From an uncultured Ectothiorhodospiraceae bacterium (GTDB lineage Bacteria > Pseudomonadota > Gammaproteobacteria > UBA9214), in contig CAMYJI010000013.1 in NCBI GenBank assembly GCA_947258545.1, positions 1 to 48,855 on the forward strand: a stretch of 48,855 bases of DNA, in the 5' to 3' direction. How positions within the stretch are numbered: the stretch's first letter is position 1; each line of letters begins with the position of its first letter. Shown here piece after piece: positions 29,459 through 40,591 of the stretch. A program made the translations under genes and the position numbers. A model generated the notes under the pieces. That model did no database searches. It was not told the DNA's origin and was given only the letters and a program-made list of their open reading frames with translations.

Positions 29459-32400
29459 ATGGATTTTGCACAGGCACTTGGATTGAACATGAAATTCGGG
29501 AGTCCGGAAGAAGATCGCCAGAAGCTCCAGCTGTACATCAACCTGCAACTGGCATCCTCCGGGCAACCTACGAGTGTTCCAGTGGAGGTCGAGCAGTTCT
29601 TTGGAATCTCCCACGACCTGCTGAAGAGCTACCGCGAGAAGAACCGCCTGCTCTCCGATTACCACTGCTGGGTGGACCAGCGTATCCAGAATTTCCTGGT
29701 ACGCTACCTCGATGACCTCGAACTCGATCCATTCCCCGCACTCCCGACCCAGACATTTATTCTCGACCGCCACGGCGTCGCGCGCGAGCTTTCGATACCG
29801 ATGGGCAGGGACGAGTTCCACTCGGATATCGTCTCCAGTTACCGCGTCAAGCAGGGCGTGCTGCATAATCCTGCAAGCGACCGTCGCACGACCAAGGGAT
29901 CGTTTCACGTGGCCGAAGGTGGCCTGCCGATAGCGGGCGACAAGAAGGCCGTCCCCAGGCGCACCTTTGCCCTCATGTTGTCACACGCGCTGAACCCTCC
30001 GCAGGACCTGCTCACCATACCCTTTACCGCAGCCCTGCCGGAACCGGCACACATGTTCACCTCGCTGTTGCTGCGACCCACCGTCTGCCCCGAGGTGCCG
30101 AACAAAGAACCGGAAAAGAGCATGGAGATCCGTTTTTTTGCACCCGGCAATCTGGTGGGTAATCTGGATTTCGTGGAGAGCATCTTCGGCAATGCAGGCA
30201 ATCCCTATCTGGCTGAGTGCGATGCCGGGCTGGATGTCGAGCACTGGACCGGGCATACCGGCTGCGTGATTCTGGCACCGCACCTGGTCGGTTTGACCAA
30301 GAAAGAGCTGGGTCTGCCGCGCTGGGATGATGCCAGCGATCGGCAGCGTCATGACGGCATGTGCTGGAAGGAAGCGGATGAACTCTACAACGACGGCGAG
30401 GCGTTCAAGCTCACCGCGCGTGATGATTCCGGTGTCATCTGCACCATGCTGGCGGACAACTATTTCGGCTACTGCAAGAAAGAGGTCAAGACCCAGATCG
30501 GTTTTTCCGCCAACCTGTACGGTCTATCCGAGGAGGAGCATTCCGGCGGCGCGCTGGCCTTTCCGCGCCGCAACCACGGCGAGGAATTCGGTGTCGACAG
30601 CCGTACGCTTAAGCCGGGCTATACCTTTACGGACATGGTCGAACGCTATGCCTCTGTCATGGGCATACAGTCCGAAGGCTACGCGATCGACCGTAACTAT
30701 CCCGAAATAATCTATGTGCCGCAGAGAGTGCGCATGGACCTGAATGCCCAGACCATCAGCTGGAAAAAAGACGGCGAGAAGCAGACGATCCGGTTGCAGC
30801 CGGGAAAGATCTACATGCAGCCGAGCGGCTACAAGCTCGAGATGGAGAAACATCCGGGTGCGCCGTCATGGCGTATCGTGGGAGCGAATTCCGAAGGCAC
30901 CTTCTGCCACAAGCCCTCAACGGTTTCCGGTGGCGGCAAGTCCGAGATCTCCAAGTCGCTCACCGACGCCGTAATCTACCGTCCACTGTTTGTCGATGAC
31001 CTGCAGAAAGACCTCGACCAGGTCCAGGCGATCTTCGACAAGGATTACACCCGGCGTTTCATGCCGGGGTTCGAGAACAATGACCGCGATGCGACCCGCA
31101 AGCCGCTGAGCCCGGAACGCAGCCTGGGTTCGGTCATCAAGCTGCTCACCCCGACCTCGGCCTATACCGACGAGTTCAACGAGTGGCTGTCCTCCATACC
31201 TCCGCGTATCCTGGCGCTGGTGTTCCTGATCAAGCGCTTCTACCGGGTCGAGTGGGGAAGCAACTGGCGTAAACACCTGTCGGTCGATGAAGTGGATGGC
31301 GCCCCGGCACACGAACTCAAGCTGGACGGGCGCAACATCGTCGCCTCCTACTTGCGAGTGGGCTTCGAACGCGACGGCAAATGGCGTACCTTCAAGCTCC
31401 GCCAGGACTATATCGCCACGGAAAAGGTGCAGATGGAGGACGACATTACCGCCTCGATCGTGGTGCCACCGAAATGTGTTGCCAGCTGTGGCCCGGCCCA
31501 CGACGGCATGCACAGCGTCAAGCTGACCAAGAACTGCGAGTACCGCCTGTTTCAGCGCCCGGACGATGCCATTCACCCGGGCTTTGACAAACAGACCGAG
31601 CTGGACATGTCGCAGCCCGGCAACTTCTTTGCCAATTACGAACCACTCTCAGGTGAAAAACTCGCCGATGTGGTCAACGATGTGCACACCTTCAGCCGCT
31701 TTACCCTGCCCATGCAATCGCTGCTGCAGCAGGCACACGAGGACGGCAAGGGTTACGTCGTGTCATCGGCACATCCGCGCCTCGTCAATGGCAAACCGTC
31801 GGTCAATCCGCGTTACCAGCAGATCCGGCCCGACCTGGTCAATCCGGCACGCAAATACATCGCCGATATGAGCACACGCTTCAATCGCAAGATGGACCTG
31901 GAAACCACCGTTTGTCATCCGGTAGACGCGGTGCTCACCGGACGCCGCAACAACCCGCCCGAACCTGGTATACGTTCACTGGCGGTCTACAATCCCATCC
32001 ATTATCAGGAACTGCCGGAACTGTTCATGGATTTCGTCTGCAGCCTGACCGGCAAGTCTCCATCCACCACTGGTGCCGGCAGCGAAGGCGCACTGACCAA
32101 GGGGCCGTTCAACGCACTGCGTCCCACCGCGGACCTCAACAATGCCCTGGTGTCATACATCCTTACCGGCTACCAGGGTTTTTCCAGTTCTGCGGGCTAC
32201 GTGGGCCCGCACGTGCGTGTAGACCATGACATCAGCCTGCTGGTGCCGGAGATCTGGGCGCGCATCGAGCCCGAGGAACGCGATGCCAACTACCTGATCA
32301 GACACGGCTACCTGGAACCGCTGGAGGACTTCCAGCACAATGGCAAGACCGTGCTGGCCAGCCGCCTCGGGTACCGTATCACCGAACACTTTGTGCACGG

Positions 32401-33076
32401 TTTCTTCGGCAAGATCTTCGATAATCCACAGGCGGTATTCACCGAGGAGATCCTGAAGCCTGAAATACAGGATCCCGATGTGTTCGCAGACGGCATCAAT
32501 AATATCGTCGAGGCGCAGCAACGGGTGGCGCAACGCTACCTGGACGACGGCAGCATCGAGGATGCCTGTCCGCCATTGCACGCACTATTGCACATCATGG
32601 CAAGCGGAGAGTACCAGGGTATGGACGTGCATCACCCGGACATCCGTGCCATGTTCACGCACGAATACCTGCTCAACTCGGACTGGTACCAGGAACGCCT
32701 GAAGGTCAGGCAACTGCGCGACATCGAGCTGTGGAAACGTCATGTCAGCAACCTGCAGATATTTCTTGACGATCCCCACTTTGCAGACGAGGCTGAACGC
32801 CTCGGAATCAGCCGGCGTCTGGATATGGCCAATGAAAGGCTCAGGCAGATCCAGGAGAATGACTACCTCAAGGGGCTGATCGGTACGCTGGGTGCCGATC
32901 CGCTCGGGCCGCCAGGCAGCATGGATGAAAGCCGTGTCATACACTGGCGCAAGATGGTCACCTCGTTCACCAAGGACAGGGTGGCGGATGTAGAAACCGA
33001 ACCGGCACGCGAGGAGAAAATCCCCTCATTGCTGCAGCGCTTCAAGGCGAAATTCCAGCGTGTCCAGGTGCATTGA
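29459..33076 (+). CDS. Probable pyrophosphate-type phosphoenolpyruvate carboxykinase
   Basis: One uninterrupted frame gives 1205 residues from ATG 29459 (GGGAG 6 bp upstream). Size and several blocks match what I recall of the PPi-dependent PEPCK family: DEFHSDIVSSYR near 120, WTGHTGCVILAPHL near 265, ADNYFGYCKKEVKTQI near 325, FCHKPSTVSGGGKSEISKS near 485 and GKSPSTTGAGSEGALTKGPF near 870. That enzyme interconverts PEP, CO2 and phosphate with oxaloacetate and pyrophosphate, and is known from Propionibacterium and Entamoeba. There is no signal peptide or membrane helix. The assignment is from memory of the family; it could be a related paralogue. It stands alone. Confidence 0.65.
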   Translation: MDFAQALGLNMKFGSPEEDRQKLQLYINLQLASSGQPTSVPVEVEQFFGISHDLLKSYREKNRLLSDYHCWVDQRIQNFLVRYLDDLELDPFPALPTQTFILDRHGVARELSIPMGRDEFHSDIVSSYRVKQGVLHNPASDRRTTKGSFHVAEGGLPIAGDKKAVPRRTFALMLSHALNPPQDLLTIPFTAALPEPAHMFTSLLLRPTVCPEVPNKEPEKSMEIRFFAPGNLVGNLDFVESIFGNAGNPYLAECDAGLDVEHWTGHTGCVILAPHLVGLTKKELGLPRWDDASDRQRHDGMCWKEADELYNDGEAFKLTARDDSGVICTMLADNYFGYCKKEVKTQIGFSANLYGLSEEEHSGGALAFPRRNHGEEFGVDSRTLKPGYTFTDMVERYASVMGIQSEGYAIDRNYPEIIYVPQRVRMDLNAQTISWKKDGEKQTIRLQPGKIYMQPSGYKLEMEKHPGAPSWRIVGANSEGTFCHKPSTVSGGGKSEISKSLTDAVIYRPLFVDDLQKDLDQVQAIFDKDYTRRFMPGFENNDRDATRKPLSPERSLGSVIKLLTPTSAYTDEFNEWLSSIPPRILALVFLIKRFYRVEWGSNWRKHLSVDEVDGAPAHELKLDGRNIVASYLRVGFERDGKWRTFKLRQDYIATEKVQMEDDITASIVVPPKCVASCGPAHDGMHSVKLTKNCEYRLFQRPDDAIHPGFDKQTELDMSQPGNFFANYEPLSGEKLADVVNDVHTFSRFTLPMQSLLQQAHEDGKGYVVSSAHPRLVNGKPSVNPRYQQIRPDLVNPARKYIADMSTRFNRKMDLETTVCHPVDAVLTGRRNNPPEPGIRSLAVYNPIHYQELPELFMDFVCSLTGKSPSTTGAGSEGALTKGPFNALRPTADLNNALVSYILTGYQGFSSSAGYVGPHVRVDHDISLLVPEIWARIEPEERDANYLIRHGYLEPLEDFQHNGKTVLASRLGYRITEHFVHGFFGKIFDNPQAVFTEEILKPEIQDPDVFADGINNIVEAQQRVAQRYLDDGSIEDACPPLHALLHIMASGEYQGMDVHHPDIRAMFTHEYLLNSDWYQERLKVRQLRDIELWKRHVSNLQIFLDDPHFADEAERLGISRRLDMANERLRQIQENDYLKGLIGTLGADPLGPPGSMDESRVIHWRKMVTSFTKDRVADVETEPAREEKIPSLLQRFKAKFQRVQVH

Positions 33077-33318
33077 TCTGCGTCATCCTTCTCCTGTGTT
33101 ACCGCGCAACATCAAACGCTTCATTTTGAATCTGAAAATGAACTGCAAAGCCAGTATTGTGGCCGGAATCTACGGATATTTTTAATAATATCAACAGAAT
33201 GTACAGGACCGACCCCTGGGTACCCAGTCGCTCGCGGGCTTGATTTAATAGGCTAAAGTTGAAGAATCAGGCAATAGTAGGAATCGTGTGAGTGCGTCCC
33301 ACACAAAGCCTGGCCTTA

Positions 33319-36300
33319 CTATGAGTTGGATATTTTCGGTAAACGTAGTGGGGCCGTCAGATGAGCGTGCAGTTCATCAACAGGCAGCGGCGGGCTGAAG
33401 AGATAGCCCTGTACCGCATCGCAGTTATGTGATTGGAGAAATTCAAGCTGCGCTTCGGTTTCTACGCCCTCGGCCACCACTCGCATGTTCAGGCTGTGAG
33501 CCATGGCAATAATTGCCGCAACCAGCTCACAATCATTTCTGTCGTCAGGGATATCTCGTACAAAATCGCGATCGATCTTTACGATATCGATCGGGAACTT
33601 TCGTAAGTGGCTTAGCGAAGACTGTCCGGTGCCGAAGTCATCCAGGGCTATACGTACCCCTATAGCTTGCATTTCTTTTAATACGGAACGTACGTGTCGA
33701 GGTTCCTGAAACAGGGTGCTTTCTGTTATCTCGATGATGAGCTGATGCGGTTCAATACCGGACTCATCAAGTGATCGACGCACAGACTTGGTAATATCCT
33801 CATCGAGAAAACAGTGTGCAGAAAAGTTGACAGCGACAGAAAGATCAATCTTCGTGTCTTCCTTGATCTGTCTGCACTGCTGGCAGGCCTGTGCGAGTAT
33901 CCATCGTGTGGCCGCTACAATCAGGCCCGCCTCTTCCATTACCGGGATGAACTCGGCCGGACTGACAAGTCCGCGATCTGGATGTTGCCAGCGCATGAGC
34001 GCTTCCATGCCAATAATGTTTTCGCTTTTCAGGCCCACAATGGGTTGGCAGTGAAACAGCAGTTCATTGCGCTCAAGCGAACCGCGAAGATCATTTTCCA
34101 TGTGCGTACGCTGGATGACGCGCTCGGCTATGGCTTGTGAATAGAACTGATAATTGTTTCGTCCGGATTCCTTGACTTGATACATCGCGATATCAGCATT
34201 GGCGATGAGTGCATCGACTTCGGTAGCGTTTTCCGGGTATATCGCGATGCCAATCGATGTGGTGATAAAAAGCTCGCGTTCGTCCACCTGAAACGGTTCC
34301 TCCATGCTGGTAATAATCTTGCCAGCCAGTTCGCTCATCTGTGCATGGCTGGTGATCTGCTCTGTAATTACAATGAACTCATCGCCGCCAAAACGTGCCA
34401 CCGTGTCAGATTCGCGTACGTTTTCAAGCAGTCGCTCGGCAGCCAGCTGGAGTAGCTGATCGCCAACACTGTGCCCCAGGCTGTCATTGATAGTCTTGAA
34501 ACGGTCCAGGTCGAGAAACAGGACACCTACGTTACTCCTGGATCTGTGTGCCACATTGATCGCATGACCGAGCCGATCCCGCAATAGTGCACGATTGGGC
34601 AGATCTGTCAGCCCGTCATGAAACGCCAGATGATTGATTTGTTCACGTGCATGTGCATAGTCAGCTATATCCTCTACACATGACCAGATAAATTTATCAC
34701 CACCCCTCTCCAGAATCTGCCCGGAAAGCCTTACCGGTACAAGGTGACCATCAGCATGAATATATTCTTTTTCGTATGGGCCATATCGACCGGTTAATGT
34801 TAGACTTTCCAATTGTCTTTGCTCTGCATCGTTGTACTTCTCTGGCGTGATTTCCCAGTAACTCAATTGCAGCGTCTGTTCCACCGTTCGCCCGAGGATA
34901 GATGCAAATGCCGGATTCACATCAATCAGGTCACCATTCATTTGGCACAATACGAGGCCAATAGTGGATTCTTCGAATAACATACGGTTGTAGTGTCTGC
35001 TTTCGAGCAATGCATCTTCTGCTTCCTTGCGTTCGGTAATATCCTGAACGATTGCAACGAAAACCTGCGGATTTTCCTTGTGCGACAGATGCAAGCTGAC
35101 TTCCACTGGATAAACAGTTCCATCCTTGCGTTTATGTATGGTGGTGAACGTCAGCAAATCCAGACTTCCGGAACGCAATAATTCCAACTTGTCCTCAAAC
35201 TGCTGTACTGTAAATTCAGGTTTTATGTCTACCGGCGTCAGCTTTGATAGTTCCTGCATTGAATATCCGAGATTCTCACGCGCTCCCCTGTTGATCTGCG
35301 TGAAATAGAGCGTTTCCGCATCGAAGACGAATATTTCATTGGATGAGTTATCCAGGATTCGCCCCAGTCGTTTCTGCAAACCTTCTGACTGTTTGCGCGC
35401 ACTGATATCGGTTATTGTTCCGCGTATCAGGACGCGCTCGGGATCGGGCAGGCGTATCAACCGGACCTCGCAGGGTATCTCTTGCCCCATTGTGTTCCGA
35501 TGCATCCATTCGAATGTCGGTGTATCGCCGTTCACTGCCTGCTGAATATACTCATTTGCAGCCTGCTCCGATGGGCGCCCGTCAGGCTGAAAAGGGGGGC
35601 TTAAATCGGCTGGCCCGGCTTTAAGCAACTCATCTCGCTCCATACCAAACAACTTTATACTATGCTGGTTGAGCTCAATAAGATGACCGCAATCAAGATC
35701 CAGTATGGTGATGGCCTCGGGTGCATGATCTACGAGGACACGGTATTTTTTCTCGCTCGTGCTCAACGCACGTTCGGCGTGCTTCCGATCTACGATTTCA
35801 TGTTCGAGCTCAGTGTTCAGTTGAGCTAATCTGACAGCGACAGATGCTGAGTGTCGTGAGCGGCGTATTATGCTGGCCAGGTATATCCCCAACAAGGCAG
35901 TCAGCAGGAAACCGATAATCAGGATGCCACTGGCATAGTGACGGCCTTGTATGGAGAAAAAGGCTGGTGCGGGGGAAAACAGCAAGGACCATTGCTGCTC
36001 CGGCAGGTTCAGTGCTATATGTTTGTGGAGATCCGCATCATGATGAAGATCTGTATGAGCATCCGTAGAATTATTCTGGTTGCTTTCGGACTCATTTCCT
36101 CGCGTTCGTGATGGATGATAATAGCTTGCGGTAGCCCGTTCGGGCTCAAGGGCATTGTAGATCCGGAAATCCAGTCCACCGGCAGGTAGAGTTAAAAGAG
36201 AACGTTCAACCAGATCGCCGACGCGGAATACCCCATTCACGAATCCGATCAGACTCTCGCGTCTTTGGGCCACGGTTTCCAGCGCCGCATTCGGTGCATA

Positions 36301-36960
36301 AATTGGCTTTATGATAAGGATCCCGTATTGGTCGCCTGTTTCCTGCACCAATTTTATCCAGTTCGTGGTGGTCATGGTGCCGAGATCACGCGCGGTTTCA
36401 AGTGCGCGGAGACGCGAGGGTTCCGAGGCAAGATTGAAACCGAGGCCCTGCTCGTTACCCTTTAAAGGCACAAGGTAGTAGACAGGAAAATATTCTGCTT
36501 GGGCCGAGGCTTCCGCCATATGCCCCGTTTCAGCCTGTTCCGTTAGTTGGAAACCTGGCAGACCATCCTGGTGAGCGGCCTGTACAAGTACAGAGCGGTC
36601 GTCATGTTTGACGCGTGGGATCCATGAAAATGCCTGAATTTCGGGGTGGCGTTTCAGGTAAGGTTGCACAAACGCACTGAACTCGCTGCGTTCCACATTT
36701 TGCGACGCCGCATACAGCCCCGCGAGTGACTCAATCAGCTCCATGCCTCTATCGATGGCCTGCTGCAGGACGGCAACATGGGAGTTAACACGGTGCCCAA
36801 ACTCGGCCTCGAGTGTCGCAGTCTCCCATGACCGGATCTGATGAAAGGCCGTGATGGTCAGGCCCAGACACAGAAGGACTGCAATGACGATGTATACATA
36901 ATGACGGCGCGAATATGCGCCGGTATCGACATCAGGTGTTATGTGGCTATTATCTGGCAT
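33319..36960 (-). CDS. CHASE-PAS-GGDEF-EAL cyclic-di-GMP enzyme
   Basis: The protein has 1213 residues from ATG 36958-36960, preceded by GAGAGAG; an in-frame start 165 bp upstream adds nonconserved sequence. The order is a membrane helix (about 21-41), a periplasmic CHASE sensor (about 70-270, with 'QAFSWIPRV'), a second helix (about 335-355), three PAS domains (about 405-780), GGDEF intact with RESD inhibitory site before RFGGDEF (about 857), and EAL with GMEALMRW (about 985), ITEST and DDFGTGQSS. It is the second dual c-di-GMP protein in this window; CHASE suggests an extracellular small-molecule signal. Confidence 0.9.
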   Translation of the reverse strand: MPDNSHITPDVDTGAYSRRHYVYIVIAVLLCLGLTITAFHQIRSWETATLEAEFGHRVNSHVAVLQQAIDRGMELIESLAGLYAASQNVERSEFSAFVQPYLKRHPEIQAFSWIPRVKHDDRSVLVQAAHQDGLPGFQLTEQAETGHMAEASAQAEYFPVYYLVPLKGNEQGLGFNLASEPSRLRALETARDLGTMTTTNWIKLVQETGDQYGILIIKPIYAPNAALETVAQRRESLIGFVNGVFRVGDLVERSLLTLPAGGLDFRIYNALEPERATASYYHPSRTRGNESESNQNNSTDAHTDLHHDADLHKHIALNLPEQQWSLLFSPAPAFFSIQGRHYASGILIIGFLLTALLGIYLASIIRRSRHSASVAVRLAQLNTELEHEIVDRKHAERALSTSEKKYRVLVDHAPEAITILDLDCGHLIELNQHSIKLFGMERDELLKAGPADLSPPFQPDGRPSEQAANEYIQQAVNGDTPTFEWMHRNTMGQEIPCEVRLIRLPDPERVLIRGTITDISARKQSEGLQKRLGRILDNSSNEIFVFDAETLYFTQINRGARENLGYSMQELSKLTPVDIKPEFTVQQFEDKLELLRSGSLDLLTFTTIHKRKDGTVYPVEVSLHLSHKENPQVFVAIVQDITERKEAEDALLESRHYNRMLFEESTIGLVLCQMNGDLIDVNPAFASILGRTVEQTLQLSYWEITPEKYNDAEQRQLESLTLTGRYGPYEKEYIHADGHLVPVRLSGQILERGGDKFIWSCVEDIADYAHAREQINHLAFHDGLTDLPNRALLRDRLGHAINVAHRSRSNVGVLFLDLDRFKTINDSLGHSVGDQLLQLAAERLLENVRESDTVARFGGDEFIVITEQITSHAQMSELAGKIITSMEEPFQVDERELFITTSIGIAIYPENATEVDALIANADIAMYQVKESGRNNYQFYSQAIAERVIQRTHMENDLRGSLERNELLFHCQPIVGLKSENIIGMEALMRWQHPDRGLVSPAEFIPVMEEAGLIVAATRWILAQACQQCRQIKEDTKIDLSVAVNFSAHCFLDEDITKSVRRSLDESGIEPHQLIIEITESTLFQEPRHVRSVLKEMQAIGVRIALDDFGTGQSSLSHLRKFPIDIVKIDRDFVRDIPDDRNDCELVAAIIAMAHSLNMRVVAEGVETEAQLEFLQSHNCDAVQGYLFSPPLPVDELHAHLTAPLRLPKISNS

Positions 36961-37326
36961 TGCTCTCTCGTACAAGTGATTTGTGCCACCCGAGAACAAC
37001 TTGACAGCAAGGCACTTGCTGATTGGTTCTTCACTCCTTGATAGGGTTTTAATCGGCAGGTTGATGGAATAATTTAGGTTGGTCGGGACATTAAATAGCC
37101 GAAGCCCGGCCTCCGCCAGGGTCATTACTGTTATTGGTATGAGTTTCGTGGAAATGGACCAGCTTCACATTAGTCTAGGTGTAACCTGCTATTATATAAG
37201 GGAATATAGATCGACTCCAGAAAGTCGTCATCACCAAAAAACACGCATCGGGATGATCCGGTCTATCCACATGCACGCGTCCATCAGGTCATCACCATTG
37301 AACATATGAAACATCCATGGGGGTGA

Positions 37327-39807
37327 TCAAATTCGTGCGCGACGCAGTCGCAAGGCATTGCTGATCACCGAGACCGAGCTGAAACTCATGGCCGCGGCCG
37401 CGATCATCGGTGACAGCAGGAGACCGAAGAAGGGGTAGAGTACGCCCGCCGCGATCGGCACACCCAGCGCGTTGTAGAGAAAGGCGAAAAACAGGTTCTG
37501 GCGGATATTGCGCATCACCGCACGGCTCAGGTGCCGGGCGCGCACGAAACCGCGCAGGTCGCCCTTGACCAGGGTTACGCCCGCGCTCTCTATGGCGACG
37601 TCGGTGCCGGTGCCCATGGCGATCCCCACGTGCGCCTGTGCCAGTGCCGGAGCATCGTTAATGCCGTCACCGGCCATGGCCACCACCCGGCCCTCAGCTT
37701 GCAGTTGCTTGACGACCGCGGCCTTCTGGTCGGGCAGGACCTCGGCCTCCACGCGGTCGATGCCCAGCCGGCCGGCAACCGAGCCGGCCGTAGTGGCGTT
37801 GTCGCCGGTCAGCATCACGATCTGGACTCCGGCCTGGTGCAGGTCACTGATGGCCTCTGGCGTGGAGGCCTTGATCGGGTCAGCGACTCCGATAAGTCCG
37901 GCAGCGGTGTGATCGATGGCCAGGAACATGACCGTCTGGCCCGCGGCGCGCAGGGCCTCCGCCTGTTGTGCCAGTCCGCCCGCATCCACGCCCAGGCCTT
38001 CCAGGAGTCGGGCGTTGCCGACGGCCACGTGCTGGCCGTCCACCGTGCCGGTCACACCCTGGCCGGTGAGCGACTGGAAATTATCGACCCGTGCCAGGTC
38101 GAGAGACCTTTCCCCGGCGCCCGCCACGATGGCCTCTGCAAGCGGGTGTTCGCTGGCGCGCTCCAGGCTGGCGGCAAGGCGCAGAACATCGTGATCTTCG
38201 AAACCGTCAGCCGTGATCTGGGAGACCAGACGTGGCCGGCCTTCCGTGAGGGTGCCGGTCTTGTCCACGACCAGCGTGTCGACCTTCTCCATGATCTCCA
38301 GGGACTCGGCATTTTTGATGAGGACTCCGGCCGCGGCACCCCGACCGGTGCCGACCATGATGGACATGGGGGTGGCCAGGCCCAGGGCGCAGGGACAGGC
38401 GATAATGAGCACCGCGACCGCGTTAATGACGGCGTGCGCCAGGCGCGGCTCGGGGCCCCAGAAGCCCCAGACGATGAGGGTGATGAGTGCGATCAGGACA
38501 ACTGCCGGCACGAAATAGCTGGCGACGACATCGGCGAGCCGCTGGATGGGTGCGCGTGAACGCTGGGCCTCGCTGACCATGCGTACGATCTGCGCCAGCA
38601 AGGTATCGGCGCCCACTTTCTCGGCGCGCATCAGCAGGCTGCCGGTGCCGTTGACCGTAGCACCGATCAGGCGTTCGCCTGCCTGCTTTTCCACCGGCAT
38701 CGATTCGCCGGTGACCATCGATTCATCGATGCTGCTGCGGCCCTCGGTCACGATCCCGTCCACCGGGATCTTGTCACCGGGGCGGACCCGCAGGATGTCA
38801 CCCGGGTGGACCCGTTCCAGCGTGATGTCGTCTTCACTGCCATCGTCACGCACAATGCGTGCAGTGTTGGGCGCCAGCCCCAGCAACAGCCTGATGGCGG
38901 CATTGGTGCGCGAGCGGGCGCGCAGCTCGAGCACCTGGCCAAGCAGTACCAGCGCGGTGATCACGGCGGCCGCCTCGAAGTACACCGGCACGGTGCCGTC
39001 TGCATGCAGCATGTTTGGCGGGAACAGGCCGGGCAGTTGCAGGGCCACGACACTGTAGGTCCACGCCACCGTCACACCCAGGGCGATCAGCGTGAACATG
39101 TTGAGGTTCCAGGTCTGCACGGACTGCCAGCCACGCACCAGGAACGGCCAGCCGCACCACCACACCACCGGCGTGGCGAGCACGAACTCGATCCACTGCA
39201 CCGTCTGCATGGACAGGGCATGGGGCAACCAACCGGGAACGAGATCGGCCACCATGGCCAGCACGAAAACCGGCAGGGCCAGCAGTACACTGAACCGGAA
39301 GCGGCGGTTCATGTCGATCAGTTCTTCGTTGCGTTCCTCGACCTCGACACTGCGCGCCTCCAGCGCCATGCCGCATTTCGGGCACAGACCCGGTTCGTTC
39401 TGCACGACCTCGGGGTGCATGGGGCAGGTGTACTCGGTGCGCAAGGCGGGCACAGGCGGGGCCTCGGGCTCCAGTGCCATGCCACAGCTGGGACAGGCGC
39501 CCGGCCCCTCCTGTCGTACCTCGGGGCACATCGGGCAGATATAGATGCCGGTAGCGCTCGCTTGTGACTCAGCGTCGGGTGCGTGTCCCAGGTGGCAGCA
39601 ACCGCCATTGCCGGGTGGTGCCTCTGGCGTTTTCAGGTACTGGTCGGGATGGTTGCGGAACTTGTCGAGGCAACCCGCGCAGCAGAACAGGTATTCCTCA
39701 CCATTATGTGTGTGGCGGTGCGTGCTGTCCGCGGCAACCTGCATGCCGCAGACCGGATCAAGCGCCGGCATGCCTGCTTCCGGTTTGTCGTTCGGCTGTG
39801 CGGTCAT
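37327..39807 (-). CDS. Copper/silver P1B-type ATPase with YHS and two HMBD domains
   Basis: In this 826-residue protein a YHS domain (about 17-57: DPVCGM...[13 protein letters not shown]) and two heavy-metal-binding domains precede the pump. HMBD-1 (88-113) has CPMCPEV where HMBD-2 (126-150) has the canonical CPMHPEV. The core has CPC in the membrane ([11 protein letters not shown]), phosphorylation site [13 protein letters not shown] loop (MVTGESMP), SEHPLAEAI and [10 protein letters not shown], and eight helices. This layout matches CopA/SilP-like exporters of Cu(I)/Ag(I). It opens a metal-resistance cluster that includes cusCBA on the same strand. Confidence 0.93.
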   Translation of the reverse strand: MTAQPNDKPEAGMPALDPVCGMQVAADSTHRHTHNGEEYLFCCAGCLDKFRNHPDQYLKTPEAPPGNGGCCHLGHAPDAESQASATGIYICPMCPEVRQEGPGACPSCGMALEPEAPPVPALRTEYTCPMHPEVVQNEPGLCPKCGMALEARSVEVEERNEELIDMNRRFRFSVLLALPVFVLAMVADLVPGWLPHALSMQTVQWIEFVLATPVVWWCGWPFLVRGWQSVQTWNLNMFTLIALGVTVAWTYSVVALQLPGLFPPNMLHADGTVPVYFEAAAVITALVLLGQVLELRARSRTNAAIRLLLGLAPNTARIVRDDGSEDDITLERVHPGDILRVRPGDKIPVDGIVTEGRSSIDESMVTGESMPVEKQAGERLIGATVNGTGSLLMRAEKVGADTLLAQIVRMVSEAQRSRAPIQRLADVVASYFVPAVVLIALITLIVWGFWGPEPRLAHAVINAVAVLIIACPCALGLATPMSIMVGTGRGAAAGVLIKNAESLEIMEKVDTLVVDKTGTLTEGRPRLVSQITADGFEDHDVLRLAASLERASEHPLAEAIVAGAGERSLDLARVDNFQSLTGQGVTGTVDGQHVAVGNARLLEGLGVDAGGLAQQAEALRAAGQTVMFLAIDHTAAGLIGVADPIKASTPEAISDLHQAGVQIVMLTGDNATTAGSVAGRLGIDRVEAEVLPDQKAAVVKQLQAEGRVVAMAGDGINDAPALAQAHVGIAMGTGTDVAIESAGVTLVKGDLRGFVRARHLSRAVMRNIRQNLFFAFLYNALGVPIAAGVLYPFFGLLLSPMIAAAAMSFSSVSVISNALRLRRARI

Positions 39808-39844
39808 CGATGTCAGCCTCTCATATCAGGTGATACACGTGTCT

Positions 39845-40543
39845 TCAACACCAGCTGGCGTCGCCTTGCAGCGGATTCTGCATCAGCTCCCTGACGTTGG
39901 CCTCGATGATACGGTAGCCCACGTTGCCATACAGCAGTTGCCGGCCGTCATTGAGGACCAGGGTCGGGCTGCCGGGGACCTGGTACTTCTGCCTGTCCTG
40001 ATCATCGAGATAGAGTGCGGCACAGGCCTCGCCGTTGTCGATCACTTCACGGATTGACGCGACCGGCAGTTCCGCTTCGCTGGCGATGTGTTCCAGCACG
40101 GAGCGCTTGCCAATATTTTCGCAGTTGCGGAAAAAGGCATTGCGCAGTTGCCACATGTATTCCTCGAAACGGGTGCGGCCGTCGAGTTCGGCTTCGTGAC
40201 TGGCATCTATCTCACCCCTGTCCTGCAATAATTGCACGGCCTTGAGCATCAGGTGCGCACCGCTGGAGGAGGCCGGCGTGTTCTTCAACCAGACATCAGG
40301 ATGCAGGCTGACATGATCCCACTGGCTGGCGATCGAATGCAGATTACGGTTGAAGGCCTCGAGGCCACCCTTGTCGCACCACTGTTCGTCGACACGTTGG
40401 CGTGCGGCCGCAAATAACGGGACAAAGTGGTAATGCAGGTGGATGTCGTCTCCCAGCTTGTGCTGGAGTTCGTCGATACGGATCTGGCCGCTGTAGGCCC
40501 AGATGCACATGATATCGGTGAAATAATCAATCGAAATAGTCAT
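39845..40543 (-). CDS. DsbA-family thioredoxin-like protein with CxxA site
   Basis: This 232-residue protein resembles DsbA/2-hydroxychromene-2-carboxylate isomerase relatives (FrnE-like): N-terminal 'IDYFTDIMCIWAY', helical insertion, and cis-Pro loop GSPTLVLN near 200. The active-site motif is CIWA, so only the first cysteine of CxxC remains; other cysteines are at WCDKG, NCENI, ACAAL and the C-terminal residue. There is no signal peptide, so it is probably cytoplasmic. It is 37 bp upstream of the ATPase on the same strand, so co-transcription is likely and a role in handling Cu- or thiol-stress is plausible. Confidence 0.75.
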   Translation of the reverse strand: MTISIDYFTDIMCIWAYSGQIRIDELQHKLGDDIHLHYHFVPLFAAARQRVDEQWCDKGGLEAFNRNLHSIASQWDHVSLHPDVWLKNTPASSSGAHLMLKAVQLLQDRGEIDASHEAELDGRTRFEEYMWQLRNAFFRNCENIGKRSVLEHIASEAELPVASIREVIDNGEACAALYLDDQDRQKYQVPGSPTLVLNDGRQLLYGNVGYRIIEANVRELMQNPLQGDASWC

Positions 40544-40591
40544 CGCCTCTCTCCGTAAGCTTCAATTATAGTTGTTGCAGGTCGTGTTATC

